Source: Hyphomicrobiales bacterium (GTDB lineage Bacteria; Pseudomonadota; Alphaproteobacteria; Rhizobiales; Rhizobiaceae). From it: a stretch of 64,000 nt of DNA. The notes under the pieces are model-generated. The model had not been told where the DNA came from. It made no database searches and was given only the letters and a program-made list of their open reading frames with translations. Both the position numbers and the translations under genes were made by a program. The stretch's first letter is position 1. Each line of letters starts with the position of its first letter. The stretch lies in assembly GCA_900466005.1 (NCBI GenBank), contig UEGQ01000002.1, positions 62,001 to 126,000 on the forward strand, written 5' to 3'. This document shows, one piece after another, positions 20,192 through 29,368 of the stretch.

Positions 20192-21673
20192 TCAGGCACT
20201 CTCGGCGAGAAGCTCCAGGCCAAATTCGGCGGCGTAGAGCGCGGCGATTGCGGTTTCGATGTAGTCATACCCGTAGGCATCGGTGGCGCGGATACCGGCG
20301 GTGCTGAGGCTGTCCTTCGGGCAATCGCCGATCTTGGCGCAAAGCACGACGTCGATGCCCTCCAGCGCGTCGATGACTCCGTCGAGCGTGGCATCCTCGC
20401 CGAAGCCGCCCATGCAATACTGGTCGACCTTACGGTGCCCGACGAAGGCGATGCCTTTCGGCGACGCCTCGTAAACCTGAAACTCCCTGGCATGGCCGAA
20501 GTGCTCGTTGACACGGCCGCCGCCCTTGGTTGCCACGGCGACCAGCAGGGCGCCGGTGGCCTCGGTCTCCGCGACCGTGCTGAGGGCCGCCTGCTTGGCG
20601 GCAACGTGATCGCCCCGCTCGCGCGCCACCACCTCGCGATAGGATTCGCGCGTGGAAGGATCGTAGGTGACCTCCTCGGGGATCTGGTCGAGGGTGAATT
20701 CCTGGCCGCGGTCTTCTCCGAGCAGGCCAACCGCGTCGGCCCGACACTGGCGGCAGTGGCGCATGAGCTTCGCTCCGCCTTCGAGCTTGTCCTGCAGAGC
20801 TTTCAGCTCCATGGCCTTTGGCCCCCGCTGCCCGGTGAGTCCGAAATGGGTGCCGTGCGCCGGATCGGAAATGAGCGGCATGACATTGTGGAGGAAGGCG
20901 CCGCGTTCCTTGACCCATTTGTTCACCTCGATGAGGTGCTCGTCGTTGACCCCTGGAATCATCACCGAGTTGATCTTGGTGAGGATGCCACGCGCCGTCA
21001 GCATCTCCAGTCCGAGCATCTGCCTCTCATGCAGGATCTGGGACGCCTCGAGGCCGGTGTAGCGGCGGTTCCTGTAGAATATCCATGGATAGATCTTGGT
21101 TCCGATCTCGGGATCGACCATGTTGATGGTGATCGTCACGTGATCGACGTTCATCTCGGCGAGCTCGTCGACATGATCGGGTAGCGCCAGCCCGTTCGTC
21201 GAAATGCAGAGCTTGATGTCGGGGATATCCCGCGACACCTCCTCGAAGGTCGCCCGGGTCTTCTTCCAGTCGTAACAGGCGTCCCCCGGTCCGGCGATCC
21301 CCAGAACGGAAAGCTGCGGCACTTCGTTCGCGACGGCAATCACCTTGCGGCGGGCCTGATCCGGCGTCAGCTTCTCCGAAACGACGCCCGGCCGGCTCTC
21401 GTTGGCACAGTCGTATTTGCGATTGCAGTAGTTGCACTGGATATTGCAGGCGGGCGCCACTGCCACATGCATGCGAGCAAAATAATGGTGCGCTTCCTCC
21501 GAATAGCACGGATGGTCCTTGATCTTCTCCCAGACGGCCGGATCCATGTCGTCGGGCTTCGCCGAGGAGCCGCAGGACGACGATGAGCAACCGCCGGAGG
21601 CGGCCTTGGCGAGCAGAGCCTCCATGGAGGAGGCGGAGGCGAGGCTTTCCAGGGAGATGATGGGTGCGGACAT
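20192..21673 (-). CDS. nifB: Radical SAM FeMo-cofactor synthase NifB
   Basis: 493-residue NifB, which makes the NifB-co (8Fe-9S-C) precursor of FeMo-cofactor. The radical SAM cysteines are in CNIQCNYC (about residues 75-82). The C-terminal NifX-like domain starts near residue 375 (GALLVAVATKGGGRVNEHFGH). The N-terminus has a Ser/Cys stretch (GGCSSSSCGSS). The start MSAPIISLES is preferred: it has GGAG at 6 bases, while the frame's first ATG at 21724 lies inside the sigma-54 promoter. MEQTMS at 21685 is a second option. Promoter and NifA site lie just upstream. Confidence 0.97.
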   Translation of the reverse strand: MSAPIISLESLASASSMEALLAKAASGGCSSSSCGSSAKPDDMDPAVWEKIKDHPCYSEEAHHYFARMHVAVAPACNIQCNYCNRKYDCANESRPGVVSEKLTPDQARRKVIAVANEVPQLSVLGIAGPGDACYDWKKTRATFEEVSRDIPDIKLCISTNGLALPDHVDELAEMNVDHVTITINMVDPEIGTKIYPWIFYRNRRYTGLEASQILHERQMLGLEMLTARGILTKINSVMIPGVNDEHLIEVNKWVKERGAFLHNVMPLISDPAHGTHFGLTGQRGPKAMELKALQDKLEGGAKLMRHCRQCRADAVGLLGEDRGQEFTLDQIPEEVTYDPSTRESYREVVARERGDHVAAKQAALSTVAETEATGALLVAVATKGGGRVNEHFGHAREFQVYEASPKGIAFVGHRKVDQYCMGGFGEDATLDGVIDALEGIDVVLCAKIGDCPKDSLSTAGIRATDAYGYDYIETAIAALYAAEFGLELLAESA

Positions 21674-21712
21674 CGTTTGCTCCATGCGCTCTGTTTTCGA
21701 CGACCAATACGA

Positions 21713-21728
21713 CGCAAGTGCCATGCCA
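21713..21728 (-). promoter_or_regulatory. Sigma-54 promoter of nifB
   Basis: Reading leftwards, TGGCATGGCACTTGCG has the GG and GC doublets at exact -24/-12 spacing. The predicted transcription start is about 28 bases before the nifB ATG chosen here. Confidence 0.8.
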
Positions 21729-21802
21729 GGATACTTCCTGATTGAATTTCAATAACTTGAGAGATTACTCCCTTTCCGCATCCGTCCGTTTGACGACGAT
21801 CT

Positions 21803-21818
21803 TGTCGGATGGCCGACA
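21803..21818. promoter_or_regulatory. NifA upstream activator site of nifB
   Basis: TGTCGGATGGCCGACA is a perfect TGT-N10-ACA site about 110 bp upstream of the predicted nifB start. The gene-free gap 21674-22029 also holds the FNR/FixK-type promoter of the large gene to the right. Confidence 0.85.
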
Positions 21819-21873
21819 AAACGTGGCGAACCGGACAACAAGCGGCGCCACCCGCACATGGCGGTGTTCCCGG

Positions 21874-21915
21874 TTGACTTGCATCAAAACGTCGCAGACA
21901 ACCATCCGATATACT
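21874..21915 (+). promoter_or_regulatory. FNR/FixK-type box with -10, upstream of DUF11 gene
   Basis: TTGACTTGCATCAA (21874-21887) is a perfect TTGA-N6-TCAA FNR/FixK-type box. A TATACT -10 hexamer sits at 21910-21915. The box centre falls about 41.5 bp before the predicted start, the usual class II activator position. This predicts induction at low oxygen. Confidence 0.65.
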
Positions 21916-22029
21916 TTAGCGATTGCGAAAGCGAGGGGCGTCAGGGAACACGATCTTCTACAGATGCTGCCGGGACACCGGAGCCGGCAAAGCTGACGCT
22001 CACGCATGTGCCAGAGGGAGGAATGGCAG

Positions 22030-25000
22030 ATGGTACCGAAGACGGCATCCTGCGCAAAGGACGGGTATCGTCCTGGAAGTTTCCATGTGCGGCCCCAACC
22101 CGATGCATGCACCTCAGCGCGTGTCCGCTGGATCTCGCCTTGGCGGCGTGCCCTTCGTTTCATCGCGACGCTCGCGATCAGTTCTGCGGGCCTGACGACA
22201 TCCCACGTCGCGGCACAGGAGGCATTGCAAGTGGGAGAGGCCGTCGTCACACGCTTCTCCGGAACCGTCGATGACGCCGGCCGCCGGATCATCGACACGA
22301 ACGGGGCCTCGGCCAGCATCCTCGACCTGCGGCAGCCGGGCGGCCCGCCGATCGGCGCACACTGGTTCAACGAGAGCCAGCGCGCGGCCGTCACTGCCGG
22401 CGACATCGGCCAGGTCTTCGGCGTTGCGCTCGACGATGCCACACCGCCAAACATCTACCTGACCGCGACGGCGGCCTTCGGCCTGCACCGCAATGCCGAC
22501 AGTTCCGGCTGGATGACGGGCATGTGGGGTGCCGGCGGCGGCCCCGGCACCGTCTGGAAGCTCGATGCCGCGAATGGCTACCGACCGCAGGTCTTCGCCG
22601 AGATCGCTCTCAACGGGCGGGCGAATTCCGGGGCAGCCCTCGGCAACATCGCCTTCGATCCGGAAAACCGGCAGCTTTACGTTTCCGACCTCGAGACGGG
22701 CATGATCCACCGGCTGCGACTCACCGACGGTGCCGATCTCGGCACCTTCGACCACGGCGTCGCAGGACGGACGGGCTTTCTCGACGTGCCGACGGGTGAA
22801 TTCCGCTCGCTCTCGGAGGTTTCCTTCGACCCGGCCACCTCGGCCCATGTTTCCGATTGCTCGAGCGGCGACTTCTCCCGCACTCCCTCCTGCTGGAACC
22901 TCGCCGACTTCCGCCGCCGGATCTGGGGCCTCGGCGTCCGCATGGAAGCGGGGACAGGTTCCGCGCGGCTCTACTACGCAGTGTGGGGAAGCCAGGGGCT
23001 CGGCAATCCCGACTATGCCGCTGCCGAAGACGACGACCGACGCAATGCGATCTGGTCGGTCGGCATCGCCGCGGACGGCAGTTTCGACGGCGGCAGCGTG
23101 CGCCGGGAGTTCTTCCTGCCAGATTTCTTCCGCTCGCCGGAAGCCATCGCCCGGGCGGGCCGCAGCCACCCGGTTTCCGATATCGCCTTCCCGGTCGTTG
23201 GCGATCAGACCGTGATGCTTGTTGCCGAACGTGGCGGCATGCGCAATCTCGGCCTCGCCGCCGACGACGCCTTCGCCTATCCGCATGAGTCGCGCGTCCT
23301 GCGCTACGAGCTGACCGAAGCAGGTTCCTGGCGCGGAGCCGGACGCTACGACGTCGGCTACTACGATCGCAGCGAGGACGGCCCGCCCTATATGCGCGCG
23401 AACGCCGCTGGCGGCGTGTCCTTCGGACCCGGCTACGGCCCGAATTGGCAGACAGACCAGGCACAGCCCGACAGCTTCGCCTGGATGAGCGGAGACGGCC
23501 TTTGCTCGCCACGCGGACTCTGCCTCGACGGCAGCGTCGGCGAACACACCGACTCCTCTCAGGTGACCGGCATCGAGGGCCGCTCTTCCCAGCCCTATGA
23601 GGCCTTCGAGCCGGTCACCGCCTTCCAGCCCTACCCGTCGCCGGGCCCCGCCTCTCCGCCGGAAGGCCCGGACGGTTCCTTCATGGTCGATGCAGACGTC
23701 AACACCGACGCCGCCGGCAACGCCGTTGCAGCGGACCTGCAGCGCAACGATGCGACAAGAGTGGGTGACGTCGCGGTCTTCCAGTCGCCGCCGGGCGCGG
23801 GCGCGACCGTGAGCGAAGGGACCGCGCCGCCTGCCGTAACAACCGAAGAGGAAATCACCTCCGCGTGGCCAGAAGGTCTGCCGCCAGAAGGCTGGCTGCC
23901 CGCCCCGCCGCCCGAGGACGGCTGGTTCCCGCCACCGCCCTGGCCGATCGAGACCGATCTGGCGATCCGCAAGACGGGACCCGCCGAATGCCAGGAAGGC
24001 GTCGAATGCACCTACACGGTGACGATCCGCAATCTCGGGCCGATCGCCTATGTCGGTCCGCTGGCGATCACCGATACGATGCCTGCTGGGGCAATCCTCG
24101 CCTCCACGTCGCCCGGCTGGAACTGCGTACCCGGCGGAGGGGCCTTCTCCTGCATCACCAATGCCTTTGCATTGCTTGCGCCCGGCGCCGCCGCGGCGAT
24201 CGAAGTCAACCTGCTCCTGTCAGCCGACATTCCCGGCCCGACGGTCGAGAACTGCGCCGCCATCGACTGGTTCGAGATGGGGACGGATGACGGACCGGGG
24301 GACGGCAATGACGAAGACTGCGTCGACACGCCGGTGACCGACGGCTTCGACCTTGGCATCACTAAGGATGGACCGGTCAATTGCGTCGAGAATGCCGACT
24401 GCGCCTTCATGGTCCAGGTCGTCAACCACGGTCCGGGTGAATTCGACGGCGTGCTCGCCGTCCGCGACCCGCTGCCGGCCGGGACGACGTTCGTCGCCGC
24501 CGGCCTTGATCCGGGCACGGTCACCTGCGCTCCGAGCGGCACCGATATTCTCTGCCAGACACCCGACATGACCCTTCCTGTCGGTGGAATCGTGCACATC
24601 TTCGTCCAGATGAAGCTACCGGACGGCATCGCAGGCGGCGCGATCGAGAACTGCGCCGAGATCAACTGGGGCGCCATGACCGCGAATGACGGCGCCGCCG
24701 ACGTCCACCCCGACCTTGCCTGTTTCACCGTGAACGTGCTCGACGGGGCAGGCTTCTTCGACCTTTCCGTCACCAAGCAGGGACCGGCCCATTGCAATGC
24801 GGGCGGCAACTGCACCTATGACATCACCGTCGCCAACAGCGGGCCGGACGATTACACGGGCCAGGTGGTCGTCGAAGATACGCCGGAAGCGGGTGTGACG
24901 CTCGTCTCCGCCAATCCCGAATGGGCCTGCGTGGCGGGACCTGCGATCACCTGCACGCTCAATGGCGGTCCGCACACGCTCCATCCGGGCGACAGCCGCG

Positions 25001-27456
25001 ACCTGACGCTCACGGTCGCAATCCCGGATCCGGCGCCTGCCGACCCGATGTTCAACTGCATCGCTTTCGATTGGGCAGCGCCCGGCATGCCGCCGAACGA
25101 CAACCCGGCGACTGGCTCTCCCGAAAAAAGCGACGCGACATGCGTCCCGACACTGGCCGACGAAGGCTTCGATCTGGAAATCGCCAAGACCGGCCCGGCC
25201 GAGTGCTATGAGGGTGGCGCCTGTGATTTCGCGATCGGTGTCACCAACCACGGACCTGCGCCCTTTGCCGGGTTGATGACCTTCACCGACGAAATGCCCG
25301 CCGGTTCGACGCTGGAGGGCGTCACCGGTGTCTTCACCTGCAACAGCGCGATGCCGGGCAGCTTGACCTGCGTGACAGGCGGCGCCGTCGTTCCACCTGG
25401 AACGACGCAGGAAACGGCTGTACATGTTCGCCTGCCCGATCCCGTCGCCGGCGACGTGGTCGAGAACTGCGCGGCAATGAACTGGGACGCGCCACCGCCG
25501 GACTGGTATATCGGATCGACCTATAGCGGCGACGACAATGCCGCCAATGACGGACCGGCCTGCGCCACCGTGCCGGTGCTTGCCGCCGACCTCGCGCCCT
25601 GGGGCGCGACGACCTGCGAGCTCGGAACGTCCTGCCCGATCGACGTCAAGATCGAGAACCGCGGCGGAAGGCTGTTCAAGGGTGCCGCCGGCCTGCGCGG
25701 CACGCTCGATCCCGGTGTCACGATCAGCAGCATCGAGAGCCGGACCTCCGGTCTCAGCTGCCGCGTGTCGGGAACCGGACGTTATGAATGTGACAGCAGG
25801 GAGATGGTCCTGAAGCCGGGGGCTACCGCCGACATCCACATGACGCTCGACATTCCGGCCGATTTCCCCCACCGCCGCATCGTGCATCGCAAGGAGATGC
25901 TGTGGCCCGACATGCAGGTGAAGGATCGCAAGCCGGAGAATGACCGTCACACCAGCACGATCATGATCCTGCAGCCGCAGGAGCCGACGACTCCGCCCTC
26001 GCCGCCGCCTTCTCCGCCCACATCTCCGCCGCCGGCAAATGTCGCGGCGGCGGATCTCGCGGTCACCAAGTCGGCCGGTCGCGATACCTGTGTCGCCGGC
26101 TCGCCGTGCAACTTCCTGGTCACCGTCACCAATGCCAGCCGCACGACCTATGTCGGGCCGCTCAGGGTCAGCGATGTCTTTGCGCCCGGAAGCGCAAGGC
26201 TCGCAAGCTTCGAGCCTTCGCCCTGGACGTGCCGGGAAAGCCGCGGGGCGTTCCTCTGCAGCTACCCCCGCACCACGCTCAGGCCGGGAGAGTCGCGCAC
26301 GCTCGCCCTGGCACTCGAGCCGGTCCGCACCAGTTCGGAATCGGCGCGCAATTGCGCCCGCCTCGAATGGAACGATGCGGCACGCGTCATGGCGGTCCAG
26401 CAGGCGTTGAACCAGCTCGGGCTTGCCGCAGGGGAGGTCGACGGGCAGGCCGGCAGCAGGACGCGCAAGGCGATTGCCGACTACCAGAGAAGCGCCGATC
26501 TGCCTGCGACGGGCGAGATCGACACGGCACTCGTTCGCCGGCTCTTCGCCTCCTGGGGCGACGGGGATGCCAATGCGGCAAACGACAACGCCTGCGCGAC
26601 AGTCGTCGTTCGTGAGCCCGTCGTGCCGCCGCCGGTCTGCAAGGCAGGCCAGACGCCGGTGGATCCTGCCCGCGCCGACGCCCTGCGCGCCCAAGGCTGG
26701 AGGATCACGGCGGTCAGCCGTGGCGGCCGGACGATCCTGTGCGGTGTCGCCCCTGCCCCGCTCACATGTCCGTCCGGCTACACGGCCTATCGCAACAAGG
26801 ACCAGATTCCGCCGAATTCCGAAGTGGTGCGTCGGGAACGTGGCGATCAGGTGCTATTCTGCGCCCGTCCGCAACCGGTCAGCTGTCCGTCGGGCTATCA
26901 GGCCTTCCAGAGCCAGAACCGGATACCGAAGGGCTGGGAGGTGGTCGCACGCCGCAGCGGCGGGCAAGTCCTCTACTGTGCCCGCCCGCCGCAACTCGTG
27001 TGCCCGACCGGCTACAAGGCCTATCCGAGCCGCAGCCGGATACCCGAAGGCTTCGAAGTGGTCGTGCGACGCAGTGGCGAGCAGGTGCTCTATTGTGCCC
27101 GCCCGCAGGCGACGACCGAAAACTGCCCGCGCGGCTGGAAGCAGATCGACCCGAACCGGGCCGCGTCCCTCTCCCGCCAGGGCTGGCAGATCCGGCGCGT
27201 CGGAAGCCTGACCTGCGGCCGCCCCGGCGAAATCGTCGAACCCCCTCCGGTCACCAAGCCCCCGGCTTGCACGGGTGGCCGGACCTGGAGCGCGAAGCAG
27301 CAGGCCTGCGTCTGCCCCCGCAACACGCGCTGGGACGCCAGACGCGAGCGCTGTGTGCCGCTTTTCCGGCCGGTGGAACCGGTTCCGGGCCAGACGGCTC
27401 CGAAGCCCCGCGAGACGATCCCGCCGCTCCTGCGGATACTGCCACCGGTGCAATAG
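22030..27456 (+). CDS. Giant secreted DUF11-repeat protein with embedded peptidoglycan-binding domain
   Basis: About 1808 residues. A hydrophobic signal-like segment lies at residues 40-60 ending AAQ, with an unusually long N-region; GTG at 22087 is an alternative start. Residues about 65-520 look like a propeller-type extracellular domain (FGVALDD, NIAFDPENRQLYVSD). A Pro-rich linker leads to six DUF11-like repeats (about 640-1500), each with paired cysteines and DLxIxKxGPxxC openings. A peptidoglycan-binding domain (about 1453-1505, VQQALNQLGLAAGEVDG) sits inside the sixth repeat. Five roughly 39-residue Cys-framed repeats (CPSGYxA...VLYCARP) and a Cys/Pro-rich tail follow. Likely outer-surface or envelope-bound; function unknown. 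It is divergent from nifB. Confidence 0.85.
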   Translation: MVPKTASCAKDGYRPGSFHVRPQPDACTSARVRWISPWRRALRFIATLAISSAGLTTSHVAAQEALQVGEAVVTRFSGTVDDAGRRIIDTNGASASILDLRQPGGPPIGAHWFNESQRAAVTAGDIGQVFGVALDDATPPNIYLTATAAFGLHRNADSSGWMTGMWGAGGGPGTVWKLDAANGYRPQVFAEIALNGRANSGAALGNIAFDPENRQLYVSDLETGMIHRLRLTDGADLGTFDHGVAGRTGFLDVPTGEFRSLSEVSFDPATSAHVSDCSSGDFSRTPSCWNLADFRRRIWGLGVRMEAGTGSARLYYAVWGSQGLGNPDYAAAEDDDRRNAIWSVGIAADGSFDGGSVRREFFLPDFFRSPEAIARAGRSHPVSDIAFPVVGDQTVMLVAERGGMRNLGLAADDAFAYPHESRVLRYELTEAGSWRGAGRYDVGYYDRSEDGPPYMRANAAGGVSFGPGYGPNWQTDQAQPDSFAWMSGDGLCSPRGLCLDGSVGEHTDSSQVTGIEGRSSQPYEAFEPVTAFQPYPSPGPASPPEGPDGSFMVDADVNTDAAGNAVAADLQRNDATRVGDVAVFQSPPGAGATVSEGTAPPAVTTEEEITSAWPEGLPPEGWLPAPPPEDGWFPPPPWPIETDLAIRKTGPAECQEGVECTYTVTIRNLGPIAYVGPLAITDTMPAGAILASTSPGWNCVPGGGAFSCITNAFALLAPGAAAAIEVNLLLSADIPGPTVENCAAIDWFEMGTDDGPGDGNDEDCVDTPVTDGFDLGITKDGPVNCVENADCAFMVQVVNHGPGEFDGVLAVRDPLPAGTTFVAAGLDPGTVTCAPSGTDILCQTPDMTLPVGGIVHIFVQMKLPDGIAGGAIENCAEINWGAMTANDGAADVHPDLACFTVNVLDGAGFFDLSVTKQGPAHCNAGGNCTYDITVANSGPDDYTGQVVVEDTPEAGVTLVSANPEWACVAGPAITCTLNGGPHTLHPGDSRDLTLTVAIPDPAPADPMFNCIAFDWAAPGMPPNDNPATGSPEKSDATCVPTLADEGFDLEIAKTGPAECYEGGACDFAIGVTNHGPAPFAGLMTFTDEMPAGSTLEGVTGVFTCNSAMPGSLTCVTGGAVVPPGTTQETAVHVRLPDPVAGDVVENCAAMNWDAPPPDWYIGSTYSGDDNAANDGPACATVPVLAADLAPWGATTCELGTSCPIDVKIENRGGRLFKGAAGLRGTLDPGVTISSIESRTSGLSCRVSGTGRYECDSREMVLKPGATADIHMTLDIPADFPHRRIVHRKEMLWPDMQVKDRKPENDRHTSTIMILQPQEPTTPPSPPPSPPTSPPPANVAAADLAVTKSAGRDTCVAGSPCNFLVTVTNASRTTYVGPLRVSDVFAPGSARLASFEPSPWTCRESRGAFLCSYPRTTLRPGESRTLALALEPVRTSSESARNCARLEWNDAARVMAVQQALNQLGLAAGEVDGQAGSRTRKAIADYQRSADLPATGEIDTALVRRLFASWGDGDANAANDNACATVVVREPVVPPPVCKAGQTPVDPARADALRAQGWRITAVSRGGRTILCGVAPAPLTCPSGYTAYRNKDQIPPNSEVVRRERGDQVLFCARPQPVSCPSGYQAFQSQNRIPKGWEVVARRSGGQVLYCARPPQLVCPTGYKAYPSRSRIPEGFEVVVRRSGEQVLYCARPQATTENCPRGWKQIDPNRAASLSRQGWQIRRVGSLTCGRPGEIVEPPPVTKPPACTGGRTWSAKQQACVCPRNTRWDARRERCVPLFRPVEPVPGQTAPKPRETIPPLLRILPPVQ

Positions 27457-27466
27457 AAGCCGGTCC

Positions 27467-27498
27467 GGGATGTCCTCACTTGCCTTGGAGGACATCCC
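27467..27498 (+). terminator. Hairpin after the DUF11 gene
   Basis: GGGATGTCCTC and GAGGACATCCC form a perfect 11-bp stem with a 10-base loop, 11 bases after the stop codon. There is no U-run, so it may act as a terminator or an mRNA 3' stabiliser. The gap to the next gene (convergent) is 194 bases. Confidence 0.65.
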
Positions 27499-27650
27499 GC
27501 CGGTCGCGAATACTGGAGAGGTCGCTTTGCATTTCGGTCGCATGCGCGGGGACGACGGCGCGTCACACCGAACTTCGCCCGGTCCCGACGGTGCCGCTTT
27601 GTTGCCCTCGCCCGGAAGCGTCGAGACAAAATGTCGATCGGCAGGGTAAC

Positions 27651-28391
27651 CTACGGTCCGACTTCGATCTCGTTCACGACTTCGTCGACGCCGAATATGT
27701 ACCAGGCGTCATTCTCCGCCATGCGCCGTTGGTCATTGCTCGGCAAATAGCCAGTGAGGCGAACGGTCCGGTTGCGAACGCCGACCTTGACCTGTGCCGC
27801 ATCGACGTAAGGGTCCTTTTCCAATGCAAGCCGGACTGCCTCAGCGATCCTGTCGGCACTGTCCTCGTCGTCGTCCCCGGCGACAATTCCGTTTATGACG
27901 TCACGCGACCCCGGCACCCACCACGCGAGCAGGCCGATGTAGCGCTTGATGGTCAGGCCTGGCACGGATCCGTTCAACGTGACAACCCCGTCAACGACCT
28001 CGTAGTCGACGTCGCCATGGGCATCCGGCGATTTCGAGATCGTCTCGCGGTGACCACCCCTGATCTCCTCGACATTCAGACTCGCAAGAGCCGGGTCTTG
28101 CGCGTATTCGCGCCGCAGACGGGCGAGAATCTCGGCGTCTCCCATGGGCGACGCCGGCTTCACTCGGACGCGGTCGACGATGGCAACGACGTCGGGCATC
28201 GCGGCGGCAATCTCAAGTGCGAGCTTCTTCTGGGCGACACCATCCACTTCCGCTTCGAAGATCAGCGTTCCGTCGCCTTCCAGCGAAAGGCCATCGGCCT
28301 TGAACCGGCTCCCGAGGCGGCTTTCCCCCGACAGGCGCCCACGCAGTTCATCGACGATCTTGCGTATCCTTTCCGGTTCGAGTCCGAACAT
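27651..28391 (-). CDS. BON-domain protein
   Basis: 246-residue protein. BON-type modules are visible in the middle (VDYEVVDGVVTLNGSVPGLTIKR, about 115-140) and C-terminal part (VRNRTVRLTGYLPSNDQRRMAE...), with the usual pattern of acidic linker then V-x-L-x-G. BON domains are thought to bind phospholipid surfaces, often in the envelope. No clear signal peptide is seen. The start MFGLEPERIRKIV is chosen for its GGAGG ribosome site; earlier ATG codons overlap the upstream gene. Pairs with the gene 19 bases upstream. Confidence 0.75.
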   Translation of the reverse strand: MFGLEPERIRKIVDELRGRLSGESRLGSRFKADGLSLEGDGTLIFEAEVDGVAQKKLALEIAAAMPDVVAIVDRVRVKPASPMGDAEILARLRREYAQDPALASLNVEEIRGGHRETISKSPDAHGDVDYEVVDGVVTLNGSVPGLTIKRYIGLLAWWVPGSRDVINGIVAGDDDEDSADRIAEAVRLALEKDPYVDAAQVKVGVRNRTVRLTGYLPSNDQRRMAENDAWYIFGVDEVVNEIEVGP

Positions 28392-28410
28392 GAGATCCTC
28401 CGTAACCTCT

Positions 28411-28857
28411 TCAAGATGCATGTCTGTCCGTCTGAACATCGCTCAGAAACCGTTCGAACTTCTGCCGGTCCTGATCGGTTTCCAGCTCGACCGTCACTTG
28501 GGCCGTTCCCCGATCAGGTTTCACGAAATCCTCTTCGAAACCCTGGAGAGTCATCTCCTCCGACTCGTCGGACACCGCTCCTCCCTCGGGTAGGCCGCTC
28601 CCTAGGACGTCTTCAATCCTGATCCGCAGCAGCCAGTGTCCGCCGCTGTCCACCAATGGCTTCACTTCCAGAATCCCGACGGTGGAAAGGGCTTGGAGGT
28701 CGTCGGTCTCCGCGATCGCCTCGAGCTGAGTGCCGGCATCGTCCGTGAAAAACATCTTGCTCGCATCTATCTCGAATCGGGACCTCCCGCCCGATGCAAG
28801 CTCCCGCTTCAGCCATTCGACGACATGCGCCGCGTCCAGGTCGAGTTCGTATTCCAT
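28411..28857 (-). CDS. Hypothetical acidic protein upstream of BON gene
   Basis: 148-residue acidic protein (MEYELDLDAAHVVEWLKREL...) with no recognised domain. It begins after GGAG at good spacing; an in-frame ATG two codons earlier is possible. It is encoded 19 bases before the BON gene on the same strand, so the two are likely co-transcribed. The divergent 121-base gap to the right shows only a short GATCCG palindrome. Confidence 0.6.
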   Translation of the reverse strand: MEYELDLDAAHVVEWLKRELASGGRSRFEIDASKMFFTDDAGTQLEAIAETDDLQALSTVGILEVKPLVDSGGHWLLRIRIEDVLGSGLPEGGAVSDESEEMTLQGFEEDFVKPDRGTAQVTVELETDQDRQKFERFLSDVQTDRHAS

Positions 28858-28984
28858 CGCCATCGCTCCGAAGTGTCAGGTTTCGATCCGTGCAATCGGA
28901 TCTCGGATACGCTTCACGTTCTCCTCGACGCACCCCTGCTTCCATGACGCATATCAATAGACTCTACTTTAGTTCTCACTCACC

Positions 28985-29299
28985 GTGAAGCTGCCGATGG
29001 TCAACCGTGCGGGCGACCCCGAACACCTTCTTCTCCTGTCGTCCGGATTAAAGTCGGCAGTGGATGCCAGCGGCAACGTCGCCGCAACCTGTACGGCCGG
29101 CACCACTTATACGATTTCGCTCGACAACGGCCTGACCGGCACCGGACCCACGGCATGCCGGATGACGCTCGCCGGCAACCAGGTGACCTATGGCCTATAC
29201 AAGGACGCGGCCCGATTGCAGCCCTGGAGCAGTTCGGGGCCCCTTCACACCGCGCGCAAGCAAGATCATCCGCCACATGATTTCTTGATTGGCCTGTAA
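28985..29299 (+). pseudogene. Remnant of a spore coat U (SCPU) domain protein
   Basis: An open stretch of 104 codons from a GTG holds, at about residues 20-84, AVDASGNVAATCTAGTTYTI then LDNGLTGTGPTACRMTL and VTYGLYKDAARLQPW. These are the hallmark segments of the first half of an SCPU/spore coat protein U domain. No signal peptide precedes it and the second half is absent: the frame ends in unrelated residues. Intact SCPU proteins are about 160-180 residues and belong to chaperone-usher-type secretion sets, none of which is present here. Confidence 0.6.
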
Positions 29300-29368
29300 G
29301 AAACGCCGACCTCTCACGACAGATGACCTATCAGATGCGACGAAATCGCAGAGGGAAAGAAACAATCC

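Noticed and set aside
21674..21724. Longer NifB start at 21724
   Set aside because: The ATG lies within the predicted -24/-12 promoter, upstream of its transcription start.
24616..26694. 692-codon open frame on the minus strand within the DUF11 gene
   Set aside because: It mirrors the GC-rich, repeat-encoding plus strand. The protein is Arg-, Gly- and Asp-rich with no domain, and there is no ribosome site.
28885..28902. GATCCG-N6-CGGATC palindrome
   Set aside because: Short, isolated, and no promoter or matching copy nearby; too weak to call an operator.
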